Shown: positions 10,708 to 20,003, counted from the first letter of the stretch. The stretch: DNA of 64,000 nucleotides from Streptococcus intermedius SK54 = ATCC 27335 (GCF_000413475.1 NZ_ATFK01000004.1:185900-249899), one strand, 5' to 3'. Notes: generated by a model from the sequence alone, not told the origin. Program-made: numbers and translations.

Positions 10708-11727
10708 TTAAACTTTTACAACCCATCCTTCTGGTGCTTCAACATCGCCAAATTGAATACCAGTTAGTTCATCATAAAGTTTTCGAGTGATCGGGCCTAC
10801 CTCGGTCTCGCTATAAAAGACATGAAAATCCTCGCCATGCTGAATACCACCAATTGGAGATATAACTGCTGCTGTACCGCAAGCCCCTGCTTCAGCAAAA
10901 CGATCTAAATTATCAATCGGAACATCTCCTTCGATCGCTTTCAAACCTAAACGATGTTCTGCTAAGTATAGGAGAGAATATTTTGTGATAGAAGGCAGGA
11001 TGGATGGACTATACGGTGTCACAAATTCATTATCTTTGGTAATCCCGAAGAAATTTGCAGAACCTACTTCTTCTATCTTCGTATGAGTAGCTGGATCTAA
11101 ATAAATAACATCTGAGAATTTATTTTCGTGCGCCATTTGTCCTGGAAGTAAGCTTGCTGCATAGTTTCCACCGACTTTAGCTGCCCCTGTACCATAAGGG
11201 GCTGCACGATCATACTTATCAGAAACAATAAAGTTTGTTGGAGTCAAGCCACCTTTAAAGTAATTTCCTACAGGCATTGCAAACACTGTAAAAATGTATT
11301 CATCTGCTGGTTTAACACCAATGATGTCGCCAACCCCCAACAATAATGGACGAATATAAAGGGTTCCTCCTGTTCCATACGGCGGAACATAATCTTCATT
11401 GGCACGAACCACTTGTTTCACAGCATCTACAAACATATCTGTCGGAACTTGTGGCATTAAAAGGCGATCTGATGTACGTTGTAGGCGTTTTGCATTTTGA
11501 TCTGGGCGAAACAACTGCACACTACCATCTTTTGTACGATAGGCTTTCATTCCTTCAAAGGCTTGTTGTCCATAATGAAGGCAAGGAGATGATTCGGACA
11601 TATGTAAGGTTGCTTCTTCAGTCAATCCCCTTTTTTCCCACTGCCCATTTTTATAATAGGCAAGATAGCGATACGGCAATTTCATATAGGAAAAACCAAG
11701 ATTTTCCCAATCAAGATTTACTGACAT
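10708..11727 (-). CDS. ilvE: branched-chain amino acid aminotransferase
   Basis: PLP enzyme that interconverts Leu/Ile/Val and their 2-oxo acids. It has 339 residues of fold-type IV. The PLP lysine is K184 in TGAAKVGGNYA; the family segments HYGQQAFEGMKAYR and EVGSANFFGI are clear. The start ATG follows AAGGAG. It has its own terminator and is downstream of parC, the usual streptococcal order. Confidence 0.96.
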   Translation of the reverse strand: MSVNLDWENLGFSYMKLPYRYLAYYKNGQWEKRGLTEEATLHMSESSPCLHYGQQAFEGMKAYRTKDGSVQLFRPDQNAKRLQRTSDRLLMPQVPTDMFVDAVKQVVRANEDYVPPYGTGGTLYIRPLLLGVGDIIGVKPADEYIFTVFAMPVGNYFKGGLTPTNFIVSDKYDRAAPYGTGAAKVGGNYAASLLPGQMAHENKFSDVIYLDPATHTKIEEVGSANFFGITKDNEFVTPYSPSILPSITKYSLLYLAEHRLGLKAIEGDVPIDNLDRFAEAGACGTAAVISPIGGIQHGEDFHVFYSETEVGPITRKLYDELTGIQFGDVEAPEGWVVKV

Positions 11728-11837
11728 AACATTCTCCTTTTTGAATTTATGTTTTTTATTTTACACTAATTTTAGATATTTTCAATAGTTTTTTGTAAAA
11801 TTCTGAAAATTTTTTAATTTCAGTTTATATGAACACC

Positions 11838-11867
11838 GCAAAAAAATCAGCTCTTGAAGCTGATTTT
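11838..11867 (-). terminator. parC terminator
   Basis: AAAATCAGCT / AGCTGATTTT 10-bp stem, 5-nt loop, with a T-run on the minus strand, 3 nt after the parC stop codon. Confidence 0.85.
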
Positions 11868-11870
11868 CAA

Positions 11871-14327
11871 TTATTTAAGATTTGCAGAAAACACTTCTTC
11901 ATCAGAAATCGTATCTGAGATGAAGCTACCATTACTAGTTCTTTCAGACAAGCTAAGATCAGCTAGGTTCACTTCGTAAGTAGTTCCTTTGTTAGAAACT
12001 ATGGACAAAATTTGCTCTTCTTCTACTGTTGGAGTTTCTGAACTAAAGAGATCGAGTTCTACAGATTGTTCTCCAAAAACAGGCCCAGCTGCAAAAATAC
12101 GATGCGGTTTAGTCTTGAGCTCTCTCAATACTTGAAGCCCTCGATTTGCTCGGCTAGTAACAGGAATGCCTGTAATTGCCATTCGTTTGAGGGAACCGCG
12201 CTGGGTTAAGAGATAAAACGAGGCAGTGTTGGCGATAAAGGCTGACACTAGTACATCGTCCTTTTTAAGGTTAATAGCCTTAACACCTGCTGCTTTGGCA
12301 CCCACAACCGGTACCTCTGCAACATTAAATCGCAAGGCATAGCCATTCTTCGTCACTAGCATGACATCATCTAGCTTAATTGGAGAAATGCCGATAATTA
12401 GATCATCCTCATTTTTTAATTTGGCAAACTTGACCGACTTGGATTTATAGGTTCGCCAAGGGCTAAATTCTTTTCGCTCCACGCGCTTGATTTGTCCTAG
12501 TTTTGTTACTGCAAAATAAGTTTCTTCGTCAAAATCATCAACCACTTCTGCATAAATGACTTCTTCGTTCGTCTCAAAATTGGTAATAGTCTGACTGATA
12601 TGTTCTCCGATTTCTTTCCAGCGAATATCTGCCAATTCATGAACCGGCCGATAGATGACATTGCCAAGATTGGTAAAAATCAAAAGATGTTGAGTAGTCT
12701 TTGCTAAATGGACAAAAATAAGATGGTCATCATCCCGCTTACCGACCTCATTAAGCGTTGATGAATTGAAAGAGCGCGGACTAGTGCGTTTAAGGTAACC
12801 ACTACGAGTGACACTAACAAATGTTTCTTCTTCCACAATCAGACTTGCTGTATCAATCTCAATGGCATTTGCCGTATCTTGCAATTCACTAAGACGAGGA
12901 TTACCAAATTTCTTTTTGACTTCACGAAGTTCACGTTTCATCAAATTGTACATCGTTTGCTCATCGCCTATAATGGCAGCCAGCATTGCAATTTTCTCGC
13001 GCAGATCTGCTTCTTCCTCCTCCAGAACTACTACGTCCGTATTGGTCAAACGATAAAGTTGAAGCGTGACAATGGCTTCTGCTTGCTCTTCGGTAAAATC
13101 ATAGCTGACTTTGAGGTTTTCCTTGGCATCTGCTTTATTTTCTGAAGCACGAATGAGCGCAATCACTTCATCTAAAATCGAAATAACTCGAATTAGCCCT
13201 TCCACAATATGGAGTCGCTTCTCAGCCTTGGCCTTGTCAAAACGGCTACGAGCTAGAATAATATCCTTGCGGTGGGCAATGTAACTGGTCAAGATTGGTA
13301 CAAGCCCCACCAAACGAGGCGTAAAATTGTCGATAGCTACCATGTTGAAATTGTAATTAACTTGCAAATCAGTGTACTTGAAAAGATAGTTGAGAATCAG
13401 CTCAGTATTAGCATCTTTCTTAAGCTCGATAGCAATGCGAAGACCGTCTCGGTCGGACTCGTCCCGTACCTCAGCAATGCCGGCCACCTTGTTATTGACC
13501 CGCACATCGTCAATCTTCTTGACCAAGACCGCCTTATTAATCTCATAAGGAATCTCGGTAACAACAATTTGCTCTTTGCCACCTTTAAGCTTTTCAATCT
13601 CAGTTCTTGAGCGCACCACAACTCGACCTTTACCAGTCTCGTAGGCTTTTTTTATTTCGTCTCGGCCTTGGACGATGGCTCCTGTCGGGAAGTCCGGACC
13701 CGGCAGAAACTCCATGAGTTTGTCCACCTTGGCTTTGGGATGATCAATCATGTAGACCACTGCATCGATGACTTCAGCCAGATTGTGAGGCGGAATGTCT
13801 GTCGCATAACCAGCAGAAATTCCCGTCGCACCATTAACCAAAAGATTTGGAAAAGCAGCAGGCAATACAGTTGGTTCTTTCTCCGTATCGTCAAAATTCC
13901 AAGCAAAAGGTACGGTATCCTTCTCGATATCTTGCAGAAGATAGCCAGCAATCTCAGCCAAGCGCGCCTCAGTATAACGCATAGCCGCTGGCGGATCCCC
14001 ATCCATAGAACCATTATTTCCATGCATTTCGACAAGAATCTCACGATTTTTCCAATCCTGAGACATGCGGACCATAGCATCGTAGATCGAGCTATCACCG
14101 TGTGGATGGAAATTCCCCATGATGTTCCCGACCGACTTGGCTGACTTGCGGTAGCCCTTATCAAAGGTGTTGCCGTCCTTATTCATTGAATAGAGAATAC
14201 GGCGCTGCACAGGTTTCAAGCCATCACGAATATCCGGTAAAGCTCGCTCTTGAATGATGTATTTGGAGTAGCGACCAAAGCGCTCTCCCATGATGTCCTC
14301 AAGGGACATGTTTTGAATGTTACTCAT
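11871..14327 (-). CDS. parC: DNA topoisomerase IV subunit A
   Basis: Breakage-reunion subunit of topoisomerase IV, which decatenates daughter chromosomes. The start MSNIQNMSLEDIMGERFG at 14327 matches the pneumococcal N-terminus; a TTG 9 codons earlier is less likely. No strong Shine-Dalgarno precedes either. The quinolone region [14 protein letters not shown] keeps Ser79 and Asp83 (susceptible). The catalytic tyrosine is in AAMRYTEARL. It has 818 residues with a C-terminal beta-pinwheel. Unlike the usual close parE-parC pair, an AadE-like gene and about 325 nt of repeats intervene. Confidence 0.97.
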   Translation of the reverse strand: MSNIQNMSLEDIMGERFGRYSKYIIQERALPDIRDGLKPVQRRILYSMNKDGNTFDKGYRKSAKSVGNIMGNFHPHGDSSIYDAMVRMSQDWKNREILVEMHGNNGSMDGDPPAAMRYTEARLAEIAGYLLQDIEKDTVPFAWNFDDTEKEPTVLPAAFPNLLVNGATGISAGYATDIPPHNLAEVIDAVVYMIDHPKAKVDKLMEFLPGPDFPTGAIVQGRDEIKKAYETGKGRVVVRSRTEIEKLKGGKEQIVVTEIPYEINKAVLVKKIDDVRVNNKVAGIAEVRDESDRDGLRIAIELKKDANTELILNYLFKYTDLQVNYNFNMVAIDNFTPRLVGLVPILTSYIAHRKDIILARSRFDKAKAEKRLHIVEGLIRVISILDEVIALIRASENKADAKENLKVSYDFTEEQAEAIVTLQLYRLTNTDVVVLEEEEADLREKIAMLAAIIGDEQTMYNLMKRELREVKKKFGNPRLSELQDTANAIEIDTASLIVEEETFVSVTRSGYLKRTSPRSFNSSTLNEVGKRDDDHLIFVHLAKTTQHLLIFTNLGNVIYRPVHELADIRWKEIGEHISQTITNFETNEEVIYAEVVDDFDEETYFAVTKLGQIKRVERKEFSPWRTYKSKSVKFAKLKNEDDLIIGISPIKLDDVMLVTKNGYALRFNVAEVPVVGAKAAGVKAINLKKDDVLVSAFIANTASFYLLTQRGSLKRMAITGIPVTSRANRGLQVLRELKTKPHRIFAAGPVFGEQSVELDLFSSETPTVEEEQILSIVSNKGTTYEVNLADLSLSERTSNGSFISDTISDEEVFSANLK

Positions 14328-14357
14328 ATAGGATACAGAGCCCGTAAAATACAAAGT

Positions 14358-14392
14358 GAAAATAGGAAATTATTGCAGTGAGCGATGCTCAC
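14358..14392 (-). repeat. small hairpin plus TTTCCTATTTT motif upstream of parC
   Basis: GTGAGC / GCTCAC hairpin (14378-14392) followed on the minus strand 8 nt later by TTTCCTATTTTC. A similar hairpin and motif lie upstream of carB (59651-59684). Role unknown. Confidence 0.4.
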
Positions 14393-14410
14393 AAGAGAAT
14401 TTATCTTTTT

Positions 14411-14449
14411 CACACAGTATTTAGGGCGTGTTCAACTCCTTTCAAAGAA
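14411..14449 (+). repeat. 39-nt direct repeat, copy 1
   Basis: Begins CACACAGTATTTAGGGCGTG and ends TTTCAAAGAA. It matches copy 2 (14571-14609) at 37 of 39 positions. It lies in the 325-nt non-coding stretch between parC and the AadE-like gene. Confidence 0.85.
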
Positions 14450-14507
14450 TGTAGAGTAGTTTTTTATAAAATAAAAGATATTTTACGGAAATTAATCCCG
14501 TGTTCAG

Positions 14508-14559
14508 TTACTAATAAGTAGCTAAACTATCCTTTCTGTAGTTTAAAATTAATTAGTAA
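14508..14559. repeat. nested inverted repeat between the two direct repeats
   Basis: Outer arms TTACTAAT (14508-14515) and ATTAGTAA (14552-14559); inner arms TAAACT (14523-14528) and AGTTTA (14540-14545). It could fold as a two-tier hairpin. No function recognised. Confidence 0.5.
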
Positions 14560-14570
14560 TAAGGAGTTTC

Positions 14571-14609
14571 CACACAGCATTTAGGGCGTGTTCAATTCCT
14601 TTCAAAGAA
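14571..14609 (+). repeat. 39-nt direct repeat, copy 2
   Basis: Second copy of the repeat at 14411-14449, 160 nt further on, with two substitutions (C for T at position 8, T for C at position 25). Confidence 0.85.
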
Positions 14610-14679
14610 GGTTTTTTGATAATAATTGTCTGTGGTAGCCTGGTAGACCAGTAAATCTAAACTGTAAAAGCTAAGTTTT

Positions 14680-15501
14680 TTAGAAACTAAGCCTCTCTTC
14701 AGCATACTGAATCATTTTCTCTGCGGTTTCTTTGTCATAAGGGAAGCCAGTTTTAAGCGAGAAGCTTTGTGCTTCTTTGTGGAAGAAGTTCAATGTAGCC
14801 AAGAGAGATTTGGTGAGATTTTCTTGTCCAGAAAAGTCAAGCAAGGCTGTAAATTCTTTCTCTTTCTCAGCTGGCAAATACCGGAAGAGGTACTTGTAGT
14901 TCTTGCCAATATCAAGCGTCCCCTTATCTGCTGCTACCTGCCAAGCTAAAAGCTTGAGCAATTCTTGCTGGCAGATTCCATACAGATGATCCGTCGCATA
15001 GACAAGGTGGTTTCGATGAATACCCTTGACCACATAGGCTGACACCCACCAAAATTCATTGCAGGACTTATCAAAGTCAGTCGCACTAGCTGGAGCCGTC
15101 CAATAGCGCTTGGGTGTCGGTACATAAGGCTGAAAGAGTCCCTGCGGGTCATGTATCACCGTAAAATCCGCTTCACTATTCACCCATTCTTTTATGTGCT
15201 CCTTGGGACAGAGGGTCAAATCTATCCGATTGCCATCTTCAAAGAGCATGAGATAGAGGCGACGATGATCAAGTACGTTATGCTGCTCGATAGTGCGTTT
15301 GTCAAATTGGTCCAACCAAACAAGGTCAGTCACAAGATCATCTAAATTATCATTATCCACAATGTAGACCACATCATAGTCTTGAAACTCGTCCTTAGGG
15401 GCATTTGGATTTGTCCGTGAGCCAGACATGGCGACAGCGTCGACCTGTAGAGCTTCTGCGGTTTGCAAAATTAAATCTAACATTTCAGTTTCTGTTCTCA
15501 T
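14680..15501 (-). CDS. AadE-like aminoglycoside 6-nucleotidyltransferase family protein
   Basis: A 273-residue protein of the streptomycin adenylyltransferase family (AadE/AAD(6)-like). The nucleotidyltransferase signature GSRTNPNAP with D41 and D43 (QDYDVVY) and the third acid D94 (NRIDLTL) are all present, so the active site looks intact. Whether it adenylates streptomycin in the cell is unknown; chromosomal homologues in streptococci are often of uncertain activity. The start ATG follows GGTAGG. It separates parE from parC and is followed by repeats, which suggests a later insertion. Confidence 0.85.
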   Translation of the reverse strand: MRTETEMLDLILQTAEALQVDAVAMSGSRTNPNAPKDEFQDYDVVYIVDNDNLDDLVTDLVWLDQFDKRTIEQHNVLDHRRLYLMLFEDGNRIDLTLCPKEHIKEWVNSEADFTVIHDPQGLFQPYVPTPKRYWTAPASATDFDKSCNEFWWVSAYVVKGIHRNHLVYATDHLYGICQQELLKLLAWQVAADKGTLDIGKNYKYLFRYLPAEKEKEFTALLDFSGQENLTKSLLATLNFFHKEAQSFSLKTGFPYDKETAEKMIQYAEERLSF

Positions 15502-15676
15502 CGAAAGACCTACCTTTCACTAAAAAACATCAATCTTGTACAAATACAACCCTCACAACAATAAAAGATATCTACACATCTTTGATAAAGCTTCACTTGT
15601 GCAAACCATCTATCAGAATATTTAATAAAAGTATTGAATTTACTTGTTAAGATGTGACAATAACTGGGAGGTTGTC

Positions 15677-17626
15677 TCAAAATACCATCTCCCCACTCTC
15701 CTCCAGCGTAAACTTGACATTATCTTCAATCCATTTACGGCGAGGTGGGACTTTGTCTCCCATGAGGACATTGACGCGGCGCTCAGCACGGGCTAAGTCG
15801 TCAATGGTGACGCGAATGAGGGTTCTGTTTTCAGGATTCATCGTGGTTTCCCAGAGCTGATCAGCATTCATTTCTCCAAGCCCTTTGTAGCGCTGCAGCA
15901 TGGCGCCTTTGCCAAATTTCTTACGCAAATCTTCTAACTCACCGTCTGTCCAAGCATATTCGACAACTTCATTTTTGCCTTTGCCTTTAGACATCTTATA
16001 AAGCGGTGGCAGAGCGATATAGACATGACCTGCTTCAACCAGTGGACGCATATAGCGGTAAAAGAAGGTCAGCAAGAGCGTCTGGATATGAGCACCATCC
16101 GTATCCGCATCAGTCATGATGATAATCTTGTCATAGTTTGCATCCTCGAGCGTAAATTCTGATCCAACACCCGCACCAATAGTGTAAATCATGGTGTTAA
16201 TTTCTTCGTTTTTGAGAATATCTGCCATTTTAGCTTTTGCGGTATTGATGACCTTGCCGCGCAGAGGCAGAATTGCCTGAAACTTGCGGTCACGGCCCTG
16301 CTTGGCAGATCCGCCTGCAGAATCTCCTTCGACCAAATAGAGCTCATTCTTTGCTGGATTTTTAGACTGAGCTGGGGTCAATTTGCCAGAAAGTAATCCC
16401 TTATCTTTCTTGCTTTTCTTGCCATTTCTGCTTTCATCACGAGCTTTACGAGCAGCTTCTCTCGCATCACGAGCTTTGATTGCTTTGCGGATCAAATTAG
16501 AAGCCAATTCACCATTTTCCATCAAGAAGAAGGTCAACTTATCTGATACAACCGAATCCACTGCAGGTCGAGCCAGTGGACTTCCTAACTTGTCCTTAGT
16601 CTGTCCCTCAAACTGCAAATGCTCTTCCGGCACTAAGATCGAAAGGACAGCTGCTAGACCCTCACGATAGTCAGAGCCTTCCAGATTTTTATCCTTTTCT
16701 TTCAGCAATCCAGTCTTTCTCGCATATTCATTCATGACCTTGGTAATGGCGGACTTAAGTCCCGTCTCATGTGTTCCACCATCCTTAGTACGGACGTTAT
16801 TAACAAAAGAAAGGATATTATCTGAATAACCGTCGTTATATTGGAGAGCAACCTCCACTTGAAAACCGGCGTCTTCCCCTTCGAAATACAGAACTGGTGT
16901 CAATGTTTCCTTATCTTCGTTTAGATAGGCAACAAAATCTTGTACTCCATTTTCATAATGAAAATCAACCGTTTCACCTGTTCGCTCGTCTGTCAGAGAA
17001 AGATGAACATTTTTCAATAGAAAGGCTGATTCATTGAGCCGTTCTGAAATAGTATTGTATTTAAAATCTGTCGTTGAGAAAATTGTGTCGTCTGGCATAA
17101 AGGTCACTTTGGTGCCTGTTTTTGATTTAGGTGCTTGACCAATTTTCTTTAAAGTCGTTACCGGCTTTCCACCATTTTCAAAACGTTGTTTATAAATTGT
17201 ACCGTCACGTGTGATTTCAACTTCTAACCAACTAGACAGCGCATTGACAACAGATGAGCCGACCCCATGGAGTCCTCCGGACGTCTTGTAACCACCCTGA
17301 CCGAACTTGCCCCCAGCATGGAGCACTGTAAAGATAACTTCCACTGTCGGAATTCCCATAGCGTGCATACCAACTGGCATTCCTCGACCGTGATCACTGA
17401 CAGTTAAACTTCCGTCTTTGTTAATTGTTACATCAATCTTATCACCAAATCCAGACAGAGCTTCATCAACGGCATTGTCAACAATTTCCCAAACTAAATG
17501 GTGAAGCCCAGTAGCATCCGTTGACCCGATATACATGCCCGGACGCTTACGAACTGCATCCAATCCTTCTAATACTTGAATGGCATCGTCATTATAATTG
17601 TTAATATTGATTTCCTTTTTTACCAC
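15677..17626 (-). CDS. parE: DNA topoisomerase IV subunit B
   Basis: ATPase subunit of topoisomerase IV. It has 649 residues from a GTG start at 17626 preceded by AGGAGG. The GHKL ATPase motifs are visible (EIVDNAVDEA, DHGRGMPVG, GGLHGVGSSVVNALS) and the Toprim motifs EGDSAGGSAKQGRDR and DADTDG. The quinolone-region segment PLRGKVINTAKAKMAD retains Asp. Divergent from plsY, the usual streptococcal order. Confidence 0.97.
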   Translation of the reverse strand: MVKKEININNYNDDAIQVLEGLDAVRKRPGMYIGSTDATGLHHLVWEIVDNAVDEALSGFGDKIDVTINKDGSLTVSDHGRGMPVGMHAMGIPTVEVIFTVLHAGGKFGQGGYKTSGGLHGVGSSVVNALSSWLEVEITRDGTIYKQRFENGGKPVTTLKKIGQAPKSKTGTKVTFMPDDTIFSTTDFKYNTISERLNESAFLLKNVHLSLTDERTGETVDFHYENGVQDFVAYLNEDKETLTPVLYFEGEDAGFQVEVALQYNDGYSDNILSFVNNVRTKDGGTHETGLKSAITKVMNEYARKTGLLKEKDKNLEGSDYREGLAAVLSILVPEEHLQFEGQTKDKLGSPLARPAVDSVVSDKLTFFLMENGELASNLIRKAIKARDAREAARKARDESRNGKKSKKDKGLLSGKLTPAQSKNPAKNELYLVEGDSAGGSAKQGRDRKFQAILPLRGKVINTAKAKMADILKNEEINTMIYTIGAGVGSEFTLEDANYDKIIIMTDADTDGAHIQTLLLTFFYRYMRPLVEAGHVYIALPPLYKMSKGKGKNEVVEYAWTDGELEDLRKKFGKGAMLQRYKGLGEMNADQLWETTMNPENRTLIRVTIDDLARAERRVNVLMGDKVPPRRKWIEDNVKFTLEESGEMVF

Positions 17627-17783
17627 AAGGAACCTCCTGAATCATTCATCCTTTCTATCTTACAAGTTTTTAGTGAATTTTGCAAAGATTTTTAGAAATT
17701 ATCGTATGAAAATCAGCAATTTTTCAGCCTAGACAAATTTTGTAAAATATTCTTCACCATTCCCCAATCAAAATTAAAATTCA

Positions 17784-17792
17784 TGGTATAAT
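17784..17792 (+). promoter_or_regulatory. plsY extended -10, predicted leaderless
   Basis: TGG then TATAAT (17787-17792), with AAAAAC and then the ATG at 17799. A start point 7 nt after the -10 would be the A of the ATG. No Shine-Dalgarno is present. Confidence 0.65.
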
Positions 17793-17798
17793 AAAAAC

Positions 17799-18446
17799 AT
17801 GATGAAGATTGTTTTTACATTGATAGTAGCTTATTTGATTGGTTCAATCCCTGCCGGACTTTGGATTGGACAAGTATTTTACAAAAAAAATCTCCGTGAA
17901 TATGGAAGTGGAAATACAGGGACAACCAATACCTTTCGTGTACTTGGAAAAAAAGCAGGAATTATCACCTTTGCTTTTGATTTTTTTAAAGGGACATTTG
18001 CGACTCTACTCCCTCTTTTTCTTCATATAAATGGAATTTCTCCACTTATTTTTGGCCTGTTAGCCGTACTTGGGCATACTTTCCCTATTTTCGCAGAATT
18101 TAAAGGTGGCAAAGCCGTTGCAACCAGCGCAGGTGTTATTCTTGGCTTCTCACCAACCTTTTTCACTTATTTAGCAGTCATTTTCTTCAGCTGCTTGTAT
18201 CTGACCAGTATGATTTCTTTTTCTAGTGTGACGGCTGCTATTTCAGCTATTGTTGGAGTTACCATTTTTCCACTCTTCAGCTTTCTGTTACCACATTATG
18301 ACACGCTCTTTACCATGATCGTGCTTGTACTAGCGCTCATCATTATCATTAGACACAAAGATAATATTCGGCGTATTCGGATAAAACAAGAAAACCTCAT
18401 TCCTTTCGGATTAAATATCACAAAACAACAACCTAAAAACAAATAA
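17799..18446 (+). CDS. plsY: glycerol-3-phosphate acyltransferase PlsY
   Basis: Membrane enzyme that acylates glycerol-3-phosphate from acyl-phosphate, the first step of phospholipid synthesis. It has 215 residues with about five TM segments. The three PlsY motifs are visible: [23 protein letters not shown] and the [19 protein letters not shown] region. Two ATGs (17799 and 17802) are in tandem. The -10 box is 6 nt from the first ATG and there is no Shine-Dalgarno, which predicts a leaderless mRNA. Divergent from parE. Confidence 0.95.
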   Translation: MMKIVFTLIVAYLIGSIPAGLWIGQVFYKKNLREYGSGNTGTTNTFRVLGKKAGIITFAFDFFKGTFATLLPLFLHINGISPLIFGLLAVLGHTFPIFAEFKGGKAVATSAGVILGFSPTFFTYLAVIFFSCLYLTSMISFSSVTAAISAIVGVTIFPLFSFLLPHYDTLFTMIVLVLALIIIIRHKDNIRRIRIKQENLIPFGLNITKQQPKNK

Positions 18447-18539
18447 AACGATTCACATAGGAGTCCAGCCCTACTACATTAGATTTTTGTAGATTTGCTA
18501 ACAACACTTTATGCTAATGTAAAAAGTGTATGATGTCAA

Positions 18540-18577
18540 AATAAAAATGGAAGAAGCAACATTCTTTCATTTTTATT
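18540..18577. terminator. bidirectional terminator after plsY
   Basis: 16-bp stem (18540-18555 / 18562-18577, one G-T pair), 6-nt loop, AT-rich at the base so that U-tracts occur on both strands. It serves plsY and any minus-strand transcript through the micro-ORF. A smaller hairpin (ACACTTT / AAAGTGT) lies at 18504-18529. Confidence 0.7.
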
Positions 18578-18669
18578 TATGCTTTGTGAATTTTTTTAAA
18601 ACGAGACAATTCTAAAATTTCAACAACGAAACCAAGTAAACCAATGAAGAAAGCCTCTGTGCTAACCAT
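18577..18669 (-). CDS. possible 30-residue hydrophobic peptide
   Basis: ATG at 18669 opens MVSTEAFFIGLLGFVVEILE followed by a basic tail ending KKIHKA. This is one short TM segment, as in holin-like or type I toxin peptides. The stop overlaps a strong terminator on the same strand. No good Shine-Dalgarno (only AGAA) and no confident promoter were seen; 200 nt of minus-strand non-coding DNA lie upstream. It may be chance. The 424-nt gap 18447-18870 contains no other gene I can support. Confidence 0.3.
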   Translation of the reverse strand: MVSTEAFFIGLLGFVVEILELSRFKKIHKA

Positions 18670-18870
18670 TTCTAGCAAGTTCTTTTGGTTCAATTCTATT
18701 CGACTTCACTTGCTTAGAAGTCTGGTTTTGAAGTTTTTTTGTGTTGTGCAGTCGAGAGGACTCTACTTGTACAACAGGAGTTGCTGTTCAATAGGCGGTT
18801 CTAAAGAAAAATACTCTAACTTTTACATTAGAATATCTTATCTCGCAAACATTATAAAATTTTTATTTTG

Positions 18871-19488
18871 CTACTCTATCTGTGCCATCAAATCTTTTAA
18901 ATCTGTCGCTCCAACCCTATCACCCGCTTCTTCAAAACATGTTAATGCTTGTTGAACATAAGACTTAGCCATGTTTATATCTTTCTTTGCTAACATTACC
19001 TCGGCCAAGGCGCGATAAGCGCAAGCATGATTGATTAAATCATCCGTCTGCAATGCTAAATTTAGTGTTGCCTGTAAAAGTTTTTCTGCAAGACAAATAT
19101 TTCCAAGTTTGAACTGTAAATATCCTTGTTCGTACAAATTGACTGATTTCTTTAGTAGATCATCAGGGAAATGATCTGTAATAATTTCCGCTTCTACCAT
19201 TATTAAATCATAGGCCTTCTGAAAATGTTCTTCTTCTCGTTCGACCATAGCTAGTTGATGTAAGCCTATGTGCTGTTCTTCTAGGTTCTTTTCAGACACA
19301 GCTTGAGCATAATAGTCTTTTAAGAATTGACGGGCTAACGCAAAATCTTTTTCTTCTAAAGCAATATATGCTTTTAAATTCAGTGTACTATAATTGTCTT
19401 GGTCTATTTGAGATACTAATTGCTTTGCAAGCTGATACTGCCCATCGAATAATGCTTGCCAAGCTTTTTGAAGTTGTTCTTCTGTCAT
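18871..19488 (-). CDS. TPR-repeat protein
   Basis: A 205-residue soluble helical protein with several tetratricopeptide-like repeats (for example GQYQLAKQLV, EDFALARQFL-like, FQKAYDLIMVEAEI, GNICLAEKLLQATLNLA, DINMAKSYVQQALTCFEEAG). No signal peptide or enzymatic domain. Probably a protein-protein interaction factor; no partner can be named from context. The start ATG follows AAAGGAAAG. It is the next gene downstream of comEB on the same strand. Confidence 0.8.
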   Translation of the reverse strand: MTEEQLQKAWQALFDGQYQLAKQLVSQIDQDNYSTLNLKAYIALEEKDFALARQFLKDYYAQAVSEKNLEEQHIGLHQLAMVEREEEHFQKAYDLIMVEAEIITDHFPDDLLKKSVNLYEQGYLQFKLGNICLAEKLLQATLNLALQTDDLINHACAYRALAEVMLAKKDINMAKSYVQQALTCFEEAGDRVGATDLKDLMAQIE

Positions 19489-19535
19489 ACTTTCTTTCCT
19501 TTTATTATAGAGAATTAAATACTACACTCTAGGAA

Positions 19536-20003
19536 TTATATTAAATCAGTTTCTGAGATTGCTTCCTTTACTTTTTCAATGGACAAATGCACCAACTCAA
19601 CTTTCTTTTCTTTATATAAATAACGAGCGTAGTCATCCATACGGTATTGGTTGATATAAACCACTCGTTTGCAGCCTACCTGCAAGAGTTGTTTTGTACA
19701 ATTAAGACAAGGGAAATGAGTGACATAAACAGTAAAACCTTTTGGGATTCCACGCTCTGCACCTTGTAAAATCGCATTCACTTCTGCATGTAAGGTTCTC
19801 ACACAATGCCCATCAACCATCAAACATTCATGATCAATACAGTGCTCCGTTCCTGAAACAGAACCATTATATCCTGTTGAAATAACTTTGTTATCCTTTA
19901 CAATAACCGCTCCTACACTTGCTCGCTTGCAGGTTGAACGATTAGCAATCAAGAGAGCTTGCGCTGCAAAATATTCATCCCAAGCCAATCTTTTTGTAAC
20001 CAT
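19536..20003 (-). CDS. comEB: ComEB / dCMP deaminase family protein
   Basis: Zn-dependent deaminase of the cytidine/deoxycytidylate family, 155 residues. The zinc site is HAE (TLHAEVNA) plus PCxxC (FPCLNCTKQ). The start MVTKRLAWDEYF at 20003 follows GAGGTG and is preferred over in-frame codons further upstream inside tetR. It likely converts dCMP to dUMP for dTMP synthesis; the comEB name reflects its place in competence operons elsewhere. Next to tetR and degV, as in pneumococcus. Confidence 0.9.
   Translation of the reverse strand: MVTKRLAWDEYFAAQALLIANRSTCKRASVGAVIVKDNKVISTGYNGSVSGTEHCIDHECLMVDGHCVRTLHAEVNAILQGAERGIPKGFTVYVTHFPCLNCTKQLLQVGCKRVVYINQYRMDDYARYLYKEKKVELVHLSIEKVKEAISETDLI

Noticed and set aside
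18644..18955. 103-codon plus-strand ORF in the plsY-TPR gap
   Set aside because: No Shine-Dalgarno or family resemblance; its 3' third is antisense to the TPR gene and the composition looks random (many Phe, Ser, Cys).
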